DNA of 64,000 bases from Anaerolineae bacterium (GTDB lineage: Bacteria > Chloroflexota > Anaerolineae > UBA4142 > SHND01), in NCBI GenBank assembly GCA_021463195.1, contig JAJTXZ010000011.1:1-64000 (forward strand). Reading direction: 5' to 3'. Under the pieces are notes generated by a model. That model saw only the letters and a program-made list of their open reading frames with translations, had not been told where the DNA came from and did no database searches. Shown here one piece after another: positions 44,199 to 53,670 of the stretch. How positions within the stretch are numbered: position 1 is the stretch's first letter; the number at the start of each line of letters is the position of its first letter. The position numbers were made by a program, and so were the translations under genes.

Positions 44199-44618
44199 TC
44201 AGGCGACAAAGGGCGTTATCCCGTCCTGTTCCATCTGCAAACTGAGCAACTCTTTGAGAATAATCGCGGGTGAGCCTTTTTTGATTTGCGCGTAAATCTC
44301 TTCCGCCGATTGCGGACGATTGCCCGCCGCGATCAAGGCGCGAAAAATCGCGCGCGTCAAGGGCATGCGCGGACTGACAAAATCGGGCGCATTGCGGCAC
44401 ACCGCGCTCGCGCAATCAAGCAGCGCGTCCATCACTTTGACTTCGCCCGTTTCCGCGTCCACGTGGTCTACCATGAGCGTCGTCTCGAGCGAATACATTT
44501 GTCTACATTCGTCACACAACGCGTCGTACAGCTCTTGGCGAAAATCGCGCCCCTGCTGTTCCCAATACGCGAGGTCAATAAAAAATTTTGATTTCGTCGT
44601 CAATCGCGCTACCGGCAT
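44199..44618 (-). CDS. Conserved-looking protein of unknown function (139 aa)
   Basis: 139 aa, mixed helical protein without signal peptide or TM helix. There is one CDEC pair (residues about 35-38) and later single Cys residues, possibly metal-binding. The C-terminal half (PLTRAIFRALIAAGNRPQSA then EEIYAQIKKGSPAIILKELL) resembles a winged-helix segment. It is the second gene of a two-gene operon, 26 bp after the 519-aa protein, and is closed by a terminator. I do not recognise the family. Confidence 0.65.
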   Translation of the reverse strand: MPVARLTTKSKFFIDLAYWEQQGRDFRQELYDALCDECRQMYSLETTLMVDHVDAETGEVKVMDALLDCASAVCRNAPDFVSPRMPLTRAIFRALIAAGNRPQSAEEIYAQIKKGSPAIILKELLSLQMEQDGITPFVA

Positions 44619-44644
44619 AAGATTGCTTCCTGAATAAATTTCAA

Positions 44645-46204
44645 TTACGCGAGCCGCGCCGCCATTTGCAAGACAAAGTATCCGCCGCCCGTCATTACAA
44701 ACGCTTCGTTACGCGCCAACGCGCTAAACACCGCGCGCGCCCCAACGCGTTTCGCGAAATTCGCCGCGCTGTACAGCGTCTTGGCATGAATCGAACTGCT
44801 GCCCAATTTCACCAACTCGGGAAAAATTTCGGCGAGCAGCGTTTCCAGCGAACGCTCGCCGTAATTGGACGCCGCCAACTTGTCCAAACCATTTTGGTCT
44901 TCGGGCAGAATCAACATCTCTTCATCATATTTGTACGCCACAGGGCGCGGCGACGTGCCAAAGGTCAGATGACCATTTTCAACTTTGGCGGTTTTCACCC
45001 ACAGACTCTTGCCTTCGCGACGCGGTTGAAAACGAATCGCGGCAGTCAACGGTTCGGGCAGCGGCGCCAATTCCAACAACGCGCCGGGGTTCAATTTGTT
45101 GCGGTCATACCAGACCTTTAAACCGAACAGATAATTTTCATCCGGCACAATCCACGCGGGGATGCGCGCGTTGTATTCATCCACCAACGTCACCAGCATC
45201 GGTTTGTCGGCTTCCGGAAACAGCGCGCGCACGCCTTGGGTATACGGCAAACTGCCGGCGCGACGATGCGGATATGTCAAAACTAGATTGACACTCGCAG
45301 CCGCGCGTTCGTGACGCGCGTCGTCATTATTGTCATCCTCGATTTCATTCAGAATCGTTTCCAATTCCGGGGGCAGCGCGTCAGACTCGACGCGACTCGC
45401 GCCAAACTGCAACACGCGCGGGACATTCAAAACTTCGGGCGGCACAAGCCGATTTAAATACCAACGCGTCTCGCCAAGCGGACCGACTTGGGCAAACCGT
45501 TCGTCGCGGTGCAGCGCATATTCCAACGAGAACAATGTCGTCTCGCGTTTCGCGCCCTCGGCATCCAATTCAAGCACGCGCCCCAATTCCGCCGTAGACA
45601 TGCCCGCATTATTTTGTTCAATTGCGGCTTCGGCGATATTCAAAAAACCAACATTGATGTCAGTCAACAACCCGCGCAGCAGCCAATTATTTTCTTGCTC
45701 GACAAATTCCTTGTCCGCGCGCAGACGCGCCGCGAGCAACCGTTCGATGCGCGCGCCGTACCGCGCGTATATTTCTTCAGGCGATTCATCTGCCGCGCCC
45801 AGCACAATCGGTTTCAGTTCATTGAGCGGATGCGGCAAATCATATCCACTTGCGTATTCACGCGTCGTCCCATCCGCAAACGCGATTGTCGCCACCCTAA
45901 ACGGTTCGAGCCGCGCGTTATTAGATACGCGCCGCGCCATCACAATCCCTTCCGCATCGTTCAACGCTGAAAAAATTAGACGCTGCCCAACCTCGAGCTC
46001 CAATTTGGGTTGATACAAAATCGCGTGCGTTTCCAAACGCTGGCGGCGGTCATGCTCTTCTTGCGCGCGCGCCGCGATAACCAAGCGCGCCAAATCCGCA
46101 ATGCGCGTCGCGTCGCTGCGTTCCAACATGAACGTATACACGCGTTCGACATCGCGTTCGTTGACGCTGAATGTATTCCAGTAAGTTTCACTTGCCAATG
46201 ACAT
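44645..46204 (-). CDS. Large protein of unknown function (519 aa), operon partner of the 139-aa protein
   Basis: 519 aa, soluble. The N-terminal helical part (VERVYTFMLERSDATRIADL) is followed by a beta-barrel-like block (LELEVGQRLIFSALNDAEG...RVATIAFADGTTREYASG). A central helical part follows with a helix-turn-helix-like GMSTAELGRVLELDAEGAKRE. After an acidic linker (EIEDDNNDD) comes a beta-rich C-terminal half (ENYLFGLKVWYDRNKLNPGALLEL). The layout hints at a nucleic-acid or transcription-related protein, but no catalytic motif is visible. I recall similar hypothetical proteins in Chloroflexota. Own promoter at 46264-46292. Confidence 0.65.
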   Translation of the reverse strand: MSLASETYWNTFSVNERDVERVYTFMLERSDATRIADLARLVIAARAQEEHDRRQRLETHAILYQPKLELEVGQRLIFSALNDAEGIVMARRVSNNARLEPFRVATIAFADGTTREYASGYDLPHPLNELKPIVLGAADESPEEIYARYGARIERLLAARLRADKEFVEQENNWLLRGLLTDINVGFLNIAEAAIEQNNAGMSTAELGRVLELDAEGAKRETTLFSLEYALHRDERFAQVGPLGETRWYLNRLVPPEVLNVPRVLQFGASRVESDALPPELETILNEIEDDNNDDARHERAAASVNLVLTYPHRRAGSLPYTQGVRALFPEADKPMLVTLVDEYNARIPAWIVPDENYLFGLKVWYDRNKLNPGALLELAPLPEPLTAAIRFQPRREGKSLWVKTAKVENGHLTFGTSPRPVAYKYDEEMLILPEDQNGLDKLAASNYGERSLETLLAEIFPELVKLGSSSIHAKTLYSAANFAKRVGARAVFSALARNEAFVMTGGGYFVLQMAARLA

Positions 46205-46263
46205 GCTTTTTTCTCGCGAGACAAAAAATTACCGCGCCACCTGACGCGGACACTCTAACGCAC

Positions 46264-46292
46264 ATTATAGCGCGTTTCACTTCTCATTCCAA
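46264..46292 (-). promoter_or_regulatory. Promoter of the unknown two-gene operon
   Basis: Reverse strand: TTGGAA (46287-46292), 17 bp, TATAAT (46264-46269). Divergent from the glycoside hydrolase operon, whose possible -10 is TAGAAT at 46368-46373. Confidence 0.7.
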
Positions 46293-46387
46293 ATAAATCG
46301 CGTCCGAAAAATAATGTGGCGCGCGGCATTCGCGCGCGGCGCGATTATGTTCAACGCGCAATGTGTGTAGAATAAATACAAACAAAC

Positions 46388-48754
46388 ATGATGCGTTTAC
46401 TCGCCTGGCTCATCCGCCAACTCGGACCACGTTATGGTTTTTCGCCGCTCGTCGCCGAATATCTGGCGCGCGCGGACGCGCTCGGCAAGACCGCGCAAAT
46501 TCCGGACACCTTACTCCCGCTCGCCGCGCGCTTGTGGACGCGCGGCTGGTTCAATCGCAATTTTTTTGATTCGCATCGCGACTGGATTCTACCGTACTGG
46601 GCGACGCGTCAATTTGACCCGACCGACCGCGGCTTTGTCGCGCACGCGTTGCAGCCCACCATCCTTGACACCGCGTACCGTAATTGGACGACGGTTGGCA
46701 ATCCCGACGCCATTCCCGAAGCGATTGTGGACCCGCGCGGCTTGGTGACGCCGCAACCGAATGGCGACGGTTGGTCGCTCGACGCGTGGCTGCGCGCGGA
46801 CGCTGAAATATTTTTCCCTTCGCGTCTCGACGAAAAAGATATCGCGCAAAATTTATTTGAAAATTTGCCGTTGGTTCAAACACAGTACGAACCCGCGCGC
46901 TTGCGCGTGAATCAAGAAACCTTTGCCCTGCGCGCGGACGACCAAAGCAGTTGGCTCGTCGCCGCATACACGATTGAAAATCCGCGCGACGATGCGCGCC
47001 AAGCAACGCTCTATCTTGCGCTCCGTCCGTTCAATCCCGAAGGCGCGGCGTTGGTGGGACAACTCGAATGGCGCGCGTCGCAAGCGGCGCATGAATTGTG
47101 GGTCAACGCCGAGCTCGCCGCCATCTTCCCCCCCCCCCACGCCGTCGCGTCTTCCGATACCTCCGGCGGCGATGTCGCGTCTCAACTCGACGCGTTGAAC
47201 GGCGCGACCGCAAGCCAAGACGCCGCCGGACTCGCCACCACCCTCGCCGCGTATCCTTTGGCGCTGCCACCGCATTCGCGTCAAACCATCAGCGTCGCCT
47301 TGCCCATGTCGCGCACGCGCGCCGCCAACGCGCAAGCCGCGCAGTGGACCAAACCCGCTGCGCTGCCAAACCTCAAACGCGATTTCAGCGCGGCATGGCG
47401 CAAATTACTCGCGTCCGGCATGAATATTCGCGTGCCTGACGATGCCATTCAGAACGCGTTCGATGCCAATAAAGCGTATTTGTTATTATTTCACGATGGC
47501 GCCTCGATCACGGCGGGACCCTTTTTGTATCACGAGTTTTGGTTTCGCGATGCCGCCTATATGTTGAACGCTTTATCGCAGCTCGGTTTTCACGCGCAGG
47601 TCAAACAAGTTCTAGAAACGTATCCGCGTTATATACGCAAAGACGGTTACATGCTCGCGCAAGACGGTGAATGGGACGCGAATGGACAGGCGCTGTGGAC
47701 GCTCGAACAGCACACGCGCCTGTCGGGCGATTTTGAATTATTGCACAACCAATACTGGCACGTGTTGAACGCCGCGCATTGGATTGACGCGACGCGTCAG
47801 AAAACTAAACGTCGCGACACGCGCGTTCCCGAGCACGGTTTGCTGCCCGCCGGCATGAGCGCGGAACATCTCGGTCCGAACGATTTTTATTTTTGGGATG
47901 ATTGGTGGGGGCTCGCCGGACTGCGCGCCGCCATCTTTGCCGCGCAAACCTTCAACAGTCCCGCCGATGCGGAAAAATTGCAAGCGGCGTATGACGCGTT
48001 TTCGCAAGACCTTGACGCCGCGCTGGAAAACGCCGCGCGGAAAAATAACGCGCGTTGGATGCCCGCCTCGCCGTATCGCGGCGCCGACAGCGCGATGGTA
48101 TCCAATATCGCCGCGTCGTATCCGCTGCAACTTGTCGCGCCCGACGACGCGCGCGTCGTGGCGACCCTCGAAGCGTTAGAACGCGAGGCGTTTGTGGATG
48201 GCGCGTTCTTTCATCACGTCGGCTTTGGCGGTTTCGGCACGTATCTCGCGCTGCATCTCGCGGGCGCGGAAATTTTTCAACGCCGCGCGCGCGCGTGGCA
48301 AGCCATGCGCTTTTTGCTCAAGCACGCGTCGCCGACATGGACATGGGCGGAAGCGATTCATCCCAGCACGCGACGCGGCGGACACGGCGACGGACATCAC
48401 GGCTGGATGGCGGCAGACCTCATTAGTTTCATCCGCAACGCGTTATTGTTTGAAGAGGGCGACCATCTTGTCCTCACCCCCGCGCTGCCCGACGAATGGA
48501 TTTTTGAAACGGCGCGCATCCAAGTCGAGCGCGCCGCGACCTATTTCGGCGAAGTGAATTTCACGCTCGCCTTTGGCGACCACAGCGCTACGCTCGTCCT
48601 CGACGGCAAATGGCGCGAACCACCCGCGTATATCGAATGGAATCTGCCGATGAACATAAAAGACGCGGGCGGCAACCAAGCGGGCGTCGAACTTGTGGCT
48701 GCGCAACGCATAAAATTTCCCGCCGCCGTTTCGCGCGTGGTAGCGACCTTTTGA
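46388..48754 (+). CDS. Six-hairpin glycoside hydrolase (GH15/GH63-like)
   Basis: 788 aa, no signal peptide. The N-terminal 340 residues are beta-rich. The C-terminal (alpha/alpha)6 barrel has LYHEFWFRDAAYMLNAL, RKDGYMLAQDGEWDANGQAL (Glu428) and WTWAEAIHPSTRRGG (Glu655). The last two carry acidic residues placed like the general acid and base of this clan. It probably cleaves alpha-glucosidic or related linkages; linkage not assignable. It overlaps the GH2 gene by TGATG, the two acting on the same glycan by inference. An 11-C run (47128-47138) lies in frame in a low-complexity linker. Confidence 0.75.
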   Translation: MMRLLAWLIRQLGPRYGFSPLVAEYLARADALGKTAQIPDTLLPLAARLWTRGWFNRNFFDSHRDWILPYWATRQFDPTDRGFVAHALQPTILDTAYRNWTTVGNPDAIPEAIVDPRGLVTPQPNGDGWSLDAWLRADAEIFFPSRLDEKDIAQNLFENLPLVQTQYEPARLRVNQETFALRADDQSSWLVAAYTIENPRDDARQATLYLALRPFNPEGAALVGQLEWRASQAAHELWVNAELAAIFPPPHAVASSDTSGGDVASQLDALNGATASQDAAGLATTLAAYPLALPPHSRQTISVALPMSRTRAANAQAAQWTKPAALPNLKRDFSAAWRKLLASGMNIRVPDDAIQNAFDANKAYLLLFHDGASITAGPFLYHEFWFRDAAYMLNALSQLGFHAQVKQVLETYPRYIRKDGYMLAQDGEWDANGQALWTLEQHTRLSGDFELLHNQYWHVLNAAHWIDATRQKTKRRDTRVPEHGLLPAGMSAEHLGPNDFYFWDDWWGLAGLRAAIFAAQTFNSPADAEKLQAAYDAFSQDLDAALENAARKNNARWMPASPYRGADSAMVSNIAASYPLQLVAPDDARVVATLEALEREAFVDGAFFHHVGFGGFGTYLALHLAGAEIFQRRARAWQAMRFLLKHASPTWTWAEAIHPSTRRGGHGDGHHGWMAADLISFIRNALLFEEGDHLVLTPALPDEWIFETARIQVERAATYFGEVNFTLAFGDHSATLVLDGKWREPPAYIEWNLPMNIKDAGGNQAGVELVAAQRIKFPAAVSRVVATF

Positions 48755-51036
48755 TGCGCGAAATTATTTCCCTCAACGATTCGCAATGGTTCATCGGCGC
48801 GGTGGCGCCTCAAGCATTTCCCGCGTCGAATGATTTTGCGCGCGTTCAAGAATGGCTGCCCGCGACTGTCCCCGGCGATGCGCGCCTCGCTTTATTCAAC
48901 GCGCGCAAAATCTCCGACCCGTTCCTCGAACGCAATAACGACGCGAGCCAATGGGTGGATGAATACGATTGGTGGTATCGCCGCGAAATTTCGCTCAACC
49001 TTAAAGAAAGCGCGCGCGCGTTTTTATTATTCAACGGCATTGATTATCAATGCGCCGTCTATTGGGACGATACATTGCTCGGAACGCACGTCGGCATGTT
49101 TTCGCGCCAAACATATGAAATCCCACGCGCGCTATTGCAAAAGCAAACGCATCGCCTCGCCGTGCGCGTCTCGGGCGGCAATCAACTGCCGCGCTTGAAA
49201 TTAAATTTCGCGGAACGCGCGTGGCAAAGTTTTTCGAGCCGCGTTTTGCCGCATCCGCCTCAGTCACGCGATTTTCCCGACCGCTATGCGACGCTTAAAT
49301 GTCAAATGGCATACGGTTGGGATTTCGCGCCGCGCCTCTTGGCTTGCGGCATTTGGGACGAGGCGTTTCTAATACAAACGCGCGAGGTGTTTCTCCGCGA
49401 TGTTTGGACGCAAGGCGCGCCGGACGGATGCGTGCGCGTGACTTTGGATTTGGATACCACGCGCGCGTGTATTGCACGCGCGCAATTCATCATCGCGCCC
49501 AAAAATTTTGACGCGCCCGCGCAAGAATTTGAATTTCCATTCCAACTGGAAGCGCGCGGCGCGCAAACATTTTCATTTCAACTTGAAAACCCGCGCGCGT
49601 GGAATCCGTGGGACCGCGGCGAACCGAATTTGTATGCGCTCACAACGCGCGTATTTTCAGCAGATGAAATTTGCGACACGCACGAAACAACCTTCGGCTT
49701 GCGCGCCATCGAACTCGCGCCCAATCCAAACGCGCCAAGAGATTCCGCGCCGTGGACCTTTGTCATAAACGGGCAGCCCGAATTTATTCGCGGCGCGAAT
49801 TGGGTGCCCGCCGACGCGATTCCCGCGCGCGTGACGCGTGACGATTATGCCGCGTTGTTGCAACTTGCGCGCGATGCGAACATCAATTTACTGCGCGTGT
49901 GGGGCGGCGGCTTGAAAGAAAAACGCGCGTTTTACGATTTGTGCGATGAAATGGGCATTTTGGTCTGGCAAGAATTTCCATTCAGCGGCGCGGGCATTGA
50001 TTATTTCCCACACGACGCAGCGCACTTGGAACTTGTGACGCAAGAAGCGCGCGCGATCGTCCAAACGCTGCGAAATCATCCGTCTATCGCCCTGTGGTGC
50101 GGCGGCAATGAATTTATCCCGCGTCTCAATCGGCATGTCACAAAGATTCTGCGTGAAACTGTGACGCGCTGCGATGGAACGCGTCCCTTTAAAACCGCGT
50201 CACCCTCGCGCGATGAATCGCACAACTGGCGCGTATGGCACGGTTATGCCAACACGCGCGCGTATACGCAAGATGACGCGTTATTTTTCGGCGAGTTTGG
50301 TTTGCAAGCCGCGCCCAATCTCGAGACGCTCGCGCGTTTTTTGCCCGACGCGGCAATGTATCCGCCCAACGCGCAGTGGACATATCACAACGCGGAAATT
50401 GAAAAATTATGGCGTTACGCGCGCCCCCTCCTTTCCACTCGAACGCGGCAAGCAAGCGCGTCGCAAGAAATCTCCCTATCCGAATTTATTGACGCGTCGC
50501 AAGAAGCGCAGCTGCGCGGTTTGCAAAACGCCATCGAATACGCGCGGCGCAATAAACCGCGCGTCGCGGGCTGCGCGTTCTGGCAATTCAACGAACCGTG
50601 GTATTCGATTTGCTGGAGCGTCGTTGATTACGCGCGCGTTCCCAAACGGGCTTATCATAAAATCAAAGAGCTGTATAATCCCGTTCTCGTATCATTCGCG
50701 TTTCCGCGCCGTCCGTATCGCGCGGGCGAAATCGTGCGCGGCGAAATTTGGCTGATCAATGACGCGCTGCGTCAAATTCAAGGCATCCTATCGGTTTGGC
50801 ACAATGACGCGCTGACGTTAGAGCAAGCCGTCGTCTTGGAAGCGAATCAAGCGCGCGCGTGGCGCGCGTTGGCGGTGACGCTCGCGCACGGAGCCAACAT
50901 GCTGCGCTTTGAATTGCGCGGCGCCGCTATTCACTCGACCAACGAGTACGATTTGAATTATTGCGACATGGGCGAAATCAATCCGCGTCACGCGATTCTG
51001 GCGACAGTCGCCGCGTGGCTCAGAACAAATGAATAG
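48754..51036 (+). CDS. GH2-family beta-mannosidase-like hydrolase
   Basis: 760 aa from ATG at 48754, which overlaps the preceding stop. GH2 architecture: jelly-roll sugar-binding domain (NDASQWVDEYDWWYRREISL), Ig-like domain, TIM barrel (RGANWVPADAIPARVTRDDY and VWGGGLKEKRAFYDLCDEMG), then a C-terminal beta region. Acid/base Glu453 in WCGGNEF and nucleophile Glu514 in FFGEFGLQ match the beta-mannosidase subgroup. No signal peptide, so a cytoplasmic exo-enzyme acting on imported oligosaccharides. Followed 12 bp later by a sugar-nucleotide epimerase. Confidence 0.9.
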   Translation: MREIISLNDSQWFIGAVAPQAFPASNDFARVQEWLPATVPGDARLALFNARKISDPFLERNNDASQWVDEYDWWYRREISLNLKESARAFLLFNGIDYQCAVYWDDTLLGTHVGMFSRQTYEIPRALLQKQTHRLAVRVSGGNQLPRLKLNFAERAWQSFSSRVLPHPPQSRDFPDRYATLKCQMAYGWDFAPRLLACGIWDEAFLIQTREVFLRDVWTQGAPDGCVRVTLDLDTTRACIARAQFIIAPKNFDAPAQEFEFPFQLEARGAQTFSFQLENPRAWNPWDRGEPNLYALTTRVFSADEICDTHETTFGLRAIELAPNPNAPRDSAPWTFVINGQPEFIRGANWVPADAIPARVTRDDYAALLQLARDANINLLRVWGGGLKEKRAFYDLCDEMGILVWQEFPFSGAGIDYFPHDAAHLELVTQEARAIVQTLRNHPSIALWCGGNEFIPRLNRHVTKILRETVTRCDGTRPFKTASPSRDESHNWRVWHGYANTRAYTQDDALFFGEFGLQAAPNLETLARFLPDAAMYPPNAQWTYHNAEIEKLWRYARPLLSTRTRQASASQEISLSEFIDASQEAQLRGLQNAIEYARRNKPRVAGCAFWQFNEPWYSICWSVVDYARVPKRAYHKIKELYNPVLVSFAFPRRPYRAGEIVRGEIWLINDALRQIQGILSVWHNDALTLEQAVVLEANQARAWRALAVTLAHGANMLRFELRGAAIHSTNEYDLNYCDMGEINPRHAILATVAAWLRTNE

Positions 51037-51047
51037 GAGCAAAACGA

Positions 51048-51968
51048 ATGCGTATTCTTGTCACCGGCGGCGCCGGTTTCATCGGTTCCAACATCGCAGA
51101 CGCGTTCCTCACGCAGGGACATGAGGTCGCCGTTCTGGATGACTTGTCAACAGGCAAGCGGGAAAATCTCAATCCGCGCGCGAAATTTTTTCAGGCGGAC
51201 ATTTGCGATAACGACGCGCTCGCGCGCGCGCTGGATGAATTTCAACCCGAAATTATTTCGCATCAAGCCGCCAAAGCCGACGTGCGCGAATCATTGGCAA
51301 AACCACAGTTGTACGCGCAAGTGAATATTATCGGCTCGCTGAATCTTTTGGAAAACGCGCGGCGCGTCGGCGTGAAAAAAATTATTTACGCGGGCACCGG
51401 CGGCGCCACATACGGCGAACCCGAAAATCTGCCCGTGCGCGAAGACCATCCCATCAATCCGCTCGACCCGTACGGCGCGAGCAAACATCACGTCGAACAT
51501 TATCTGTTTTTGTACAATTACAATTACGGTTTGAAATACACCGTGCTGCGTTATCCCAACGTATATGGACCGCGTCAAAATCCGTTCGGCGAAGCGGGCG
51601 TCATCGCGATTTTCACCTACAAAATGTTAAATGGCGAAACGCCCACCATCAACGGCAAAGGCGACCGCGAACGCGACTTTTGCTACGTCGGCGATGTGGC
51701 ACAGGCGAATGTGTTGACGCTCGAACAAGGCGATAATCAAATTTACAATATCGGCGCGGGTATCGGCGTCAACATCAACACCGTGTACGCGCTTTTGCAA
51801 GAGGCAACCCATTTCAACCAACCGGCGAATCACGGGCCCGAAAAACCCGGCGAAGTGTACAAGATTTATCTCGACGCTTCAAAGGCGCAACGCGAATTGG
51901 GCTGGCAAGCGACAGTGCCGCTCGCCGAAGGGATTCACCGCACCGTCGCATCGCTACGCGCGCGTTAA
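51048..51968 (+). CDS. NAD-dependent sugar-nucleotide epimerase (GalE-like)
   Basis: 306 aa. Extended SDR with GGAGFIGSN (7-15), catalytic Tyr142/Lys146 in YGASK, and the UDP-sugar region YPNVYGPRQNP. Likely a UDP-glucose 4-epimerase or related enzyme interconverting UDP-hexoses. Ribosome-binding site AGGAG overlaps the stop region of the GH2 gene. It is followed by a GT4 glycosyltransferase, suggesting glycan synthesis. Confidence 0.88.
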   Translation: MRILVTGGAGFIGSNIADAFLTQGHEVAVLDDLSTGKRENLNPRAKFFQADICDNDALARALDEFQPEIISHQAAKADVRESLAKPQLYAQVNIIGSLNLLENARRVGVKKIIYAGTGGATYGEPENLPVREDHPINPLDPYGASKHHVEHYLFLYNYNYGLKYTVLRYPNVYGPRQNPFGEAGVIAIFTYKMLNGETPTINGKGDRERDFCYVGDVAQANVLTLEQGDNQIYNIGAGIGVNINTVYALLQEATHFNQPANHGPEKPGEVYKIYLDASKAQRELGWQATVPLAEGIHRTVASLRAR

Positions 51969-51977
51969 TTTTCAGCC

Positions 51978-52030
51978 CCGCAGGGTTTTTGCAAAGTCGC
52001 AAGCGGAGCGGATGTCCAAAAACCCTGCGG
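51978..52030. repeat. Intergenic inverted repeat
   Basis: Exact 13-bp arms CCGCAGGGTTTTT (51978-51990) and AAAAACCCTGCGG (52018-52030) around a 27-nt centre, in the 72-bp gap between epimerase and glycosyltransferase. Its AGGGTTTT core is shared with elements G and H. Confidence 0.75.
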
Positions 52031-52040
52031 AGTTTGCCCC

Positions 52041-53153
52041 ATGCGCGTTGCTCTCAACGGTTTATTTTTACGCGAACCCGCGACTGGCACGGGCCAATAT
52101 CTACGCGAACTCGTGACGGCGCTGCGCGCGCTAACGCCAGAGGATGAATTCACATTCATCGCGCCGCGCGCGCAAGCTGACGCGCCCGCGTCCGTTCGCG
52201 TCGCGCCCACGCGCGCGCGACGCGAAAATTTAGCCAAACTCGAATTTGAACAATGGACGTTCCCGCGCGCCGCGCGTAAAAATCATTTCGACCTCGCGCA
52301 TGTGCCGCACTGGGGCGCGCCGCTCTTTGCAAAAATCCCGACGGTCGTCACTATTCACGATTTGATTCCGCTCACGCTGCCCGTATATCGCGGTTCGACG
52401 CGCGTGCGGTTGTACACAAAACTCGTGTCGGCTGCCGCGCAACGCGCGCGCGCCATCTTGGCGGATTCAGAAGCCAGCGCGCGCGATATTGAAAAACATT
52501 TGCGCCTCCCGCGCGCAAAAATTCATGTGGTCTATCTCGCCGCGCATTCGCGTTTTCACGCCGCTATTCCATCGGCGGACTTGGAACGCGTGCGCGCAAA
52601 ATACGCGCTGCCTGAACAATTCGTTTTGTATCTCGGCGGCTTTGATGCGCGGAAAAATGTCGCGCGAATCATTAAAGCGTTTTCGGAATTAGAGTTTGGA
52701 GCATGGCGGCTCGTGTTGGCGGGAAAATTGCCGAATCAAGATTCCGCTTTCTTTCCCGACCCGCGCCGTATCGCTTTGGAAAACAAAATCGCGGACCGCG
52801 TCGCGTTTCCCGGTTTTATTGACGAAGCGGACAAGCCCGCGTTGTATGCGCTCGCGCGCGTATTTTTGTACGCGTCGCAATATGAAGGTTTCGGTTTGCC
52901 GCCGTTGGAAGCGTTGGCGTGCGGCACGCCGGTCATTTGCGCGGATACGTCGTCTCTGCCCGAAGTGGTCGGCGACGCGGGCATTTTGGTATCGCCGCAT
53001 GAGACGAACGATTGGACAGCTGCGCTGACGCAGTTGCTAACCGATACGGCGCGTCGGAACGAATTGCGCGCGCGCGGTCTCGCGCAAGCGCAAAAATTTT
53101 CGTGGGAACGCGCGGCGCGTGAAACGCTGGCAGTTTATCGCGCTGTTGTATAA
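52041..53153 (+). CDS. GT4-family glycosyltransferase
   Basis: 370 aa, GT-B fold retaining transferase that moves a sugar from a nucleotide donor to a glycan or lipid. N-terminal acceptor domain (GQYLRELVTAL, HVPHWGAPLFAKIPTVVTIH). C-terminal donor domain with GGFDARKNVARIIKAF and the E-x7-E motif EGFGLPPLE (Glu282, Glu290), then ALACGTPVI. Soluble or peripheral; no TM helix. Neighbouring epimerase could supply the donor. Confidence 0.9.
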   Translation: MRVALNGLFLREPATGTGQYLRELVTALRALTPEDEFTFIAPRAQADAPASVRVAPTRARRENLAKLEFEQWTFPRAARKNHFDLAHVPHWGAPLFAKIPTVVTIHDLIPLTLPVYRGSTRVRLYTKLVSAAAQRARAILADSEASARDIEKHLRLPRAKIHVVYLAAHSRFHAAIPSADLERVRAKYALPEQFVLYLGGFDARKNVARIIKAFSELEFGAWRLVLAGKLPNQDSAFFPDPRRIALENKIADRVAFPGFIDEADKPALYALARVFLYASQYEGFGLPPLEALACGTPVICADTSSLPEVVGDAGILVSPHETNDWTAALTQLLTDTARRNELRARGLAQAQKFSWERAARETLAVYRAVV

Positions 53154-53170
53154 TCGCTGTGAGGTGAAAA

Positions 53171-53656
53171 ATGAATTTCTTGGAAAAAGTGCGACGCAAT
53201 CACGGCATTGAACACGCGACCGTGCATGTCATGTCAGAATCGGATCCAAATCTGTCGGTGATCGGGCGCGCGGATGGTGACGGTTTTGCCATTATCGGCG
53301 ATGTGAATCCTGAAATGTTGGCGAGCGCGGCGCAAGAAGCGTTGCGGCGAATGCAGCGCGGTCAAGGCGATTTGGCGGTGCATCCGCGCTGTGGCACGAT
53401 GTTGGTGACGATGGGCGCCATGACCGCGCTCGCCGCGTTTCTCGCGCTGGGGCGCCGACCCAAATTATCGCGTTTGCCTGACGCAATACTCGCGACGACG
53501 CTTGCCGCGTTTTTGGCGCAACCCGCGGGCTTGGCGCTGCAAAAACACATCACGACTTCGCCCGACGCGCAGAACGCGCGTTTTGTCGGCGTCGCGCGCA
53601 AACATTTCGCGGGCATTGATTTTTGGCATGTGGATATCGCCTGGGACGGCGCATAA
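53171..53656 (+). CDS. DUF6391-type small membrane protein
   Basis: 161 aa. Conserved opening NHGIEHATVHVM, a mid-protein hydrophobic pair (TMGAMTALAAFLALG and LPDAILATTLAAFLAQPAG), and a C-terminal FAGIDFWHVDIAW. This matches the DUF6391 group from memory; function unknown. GAGGTG lies upstream of the ATG. It is 14 bp from holA and co-directional. Confidence 0.7.
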   Translation: MNFLEKVRRNHGIEHATVHVMSESDPNLSVIGRADGDGFAIIGDVNPEMLASAAQEALRRMQRGQGDLAVHPRCGTMLVTMGAMTALAAFLALGRRPKLSRLPDAILATTLAAFLAQPAGLALQKHITTSPDAQNARFVGVARKHFAGIDFWHVDIAWDGA

Positions 53657-53670
53657 CAAACCTACGCAAG

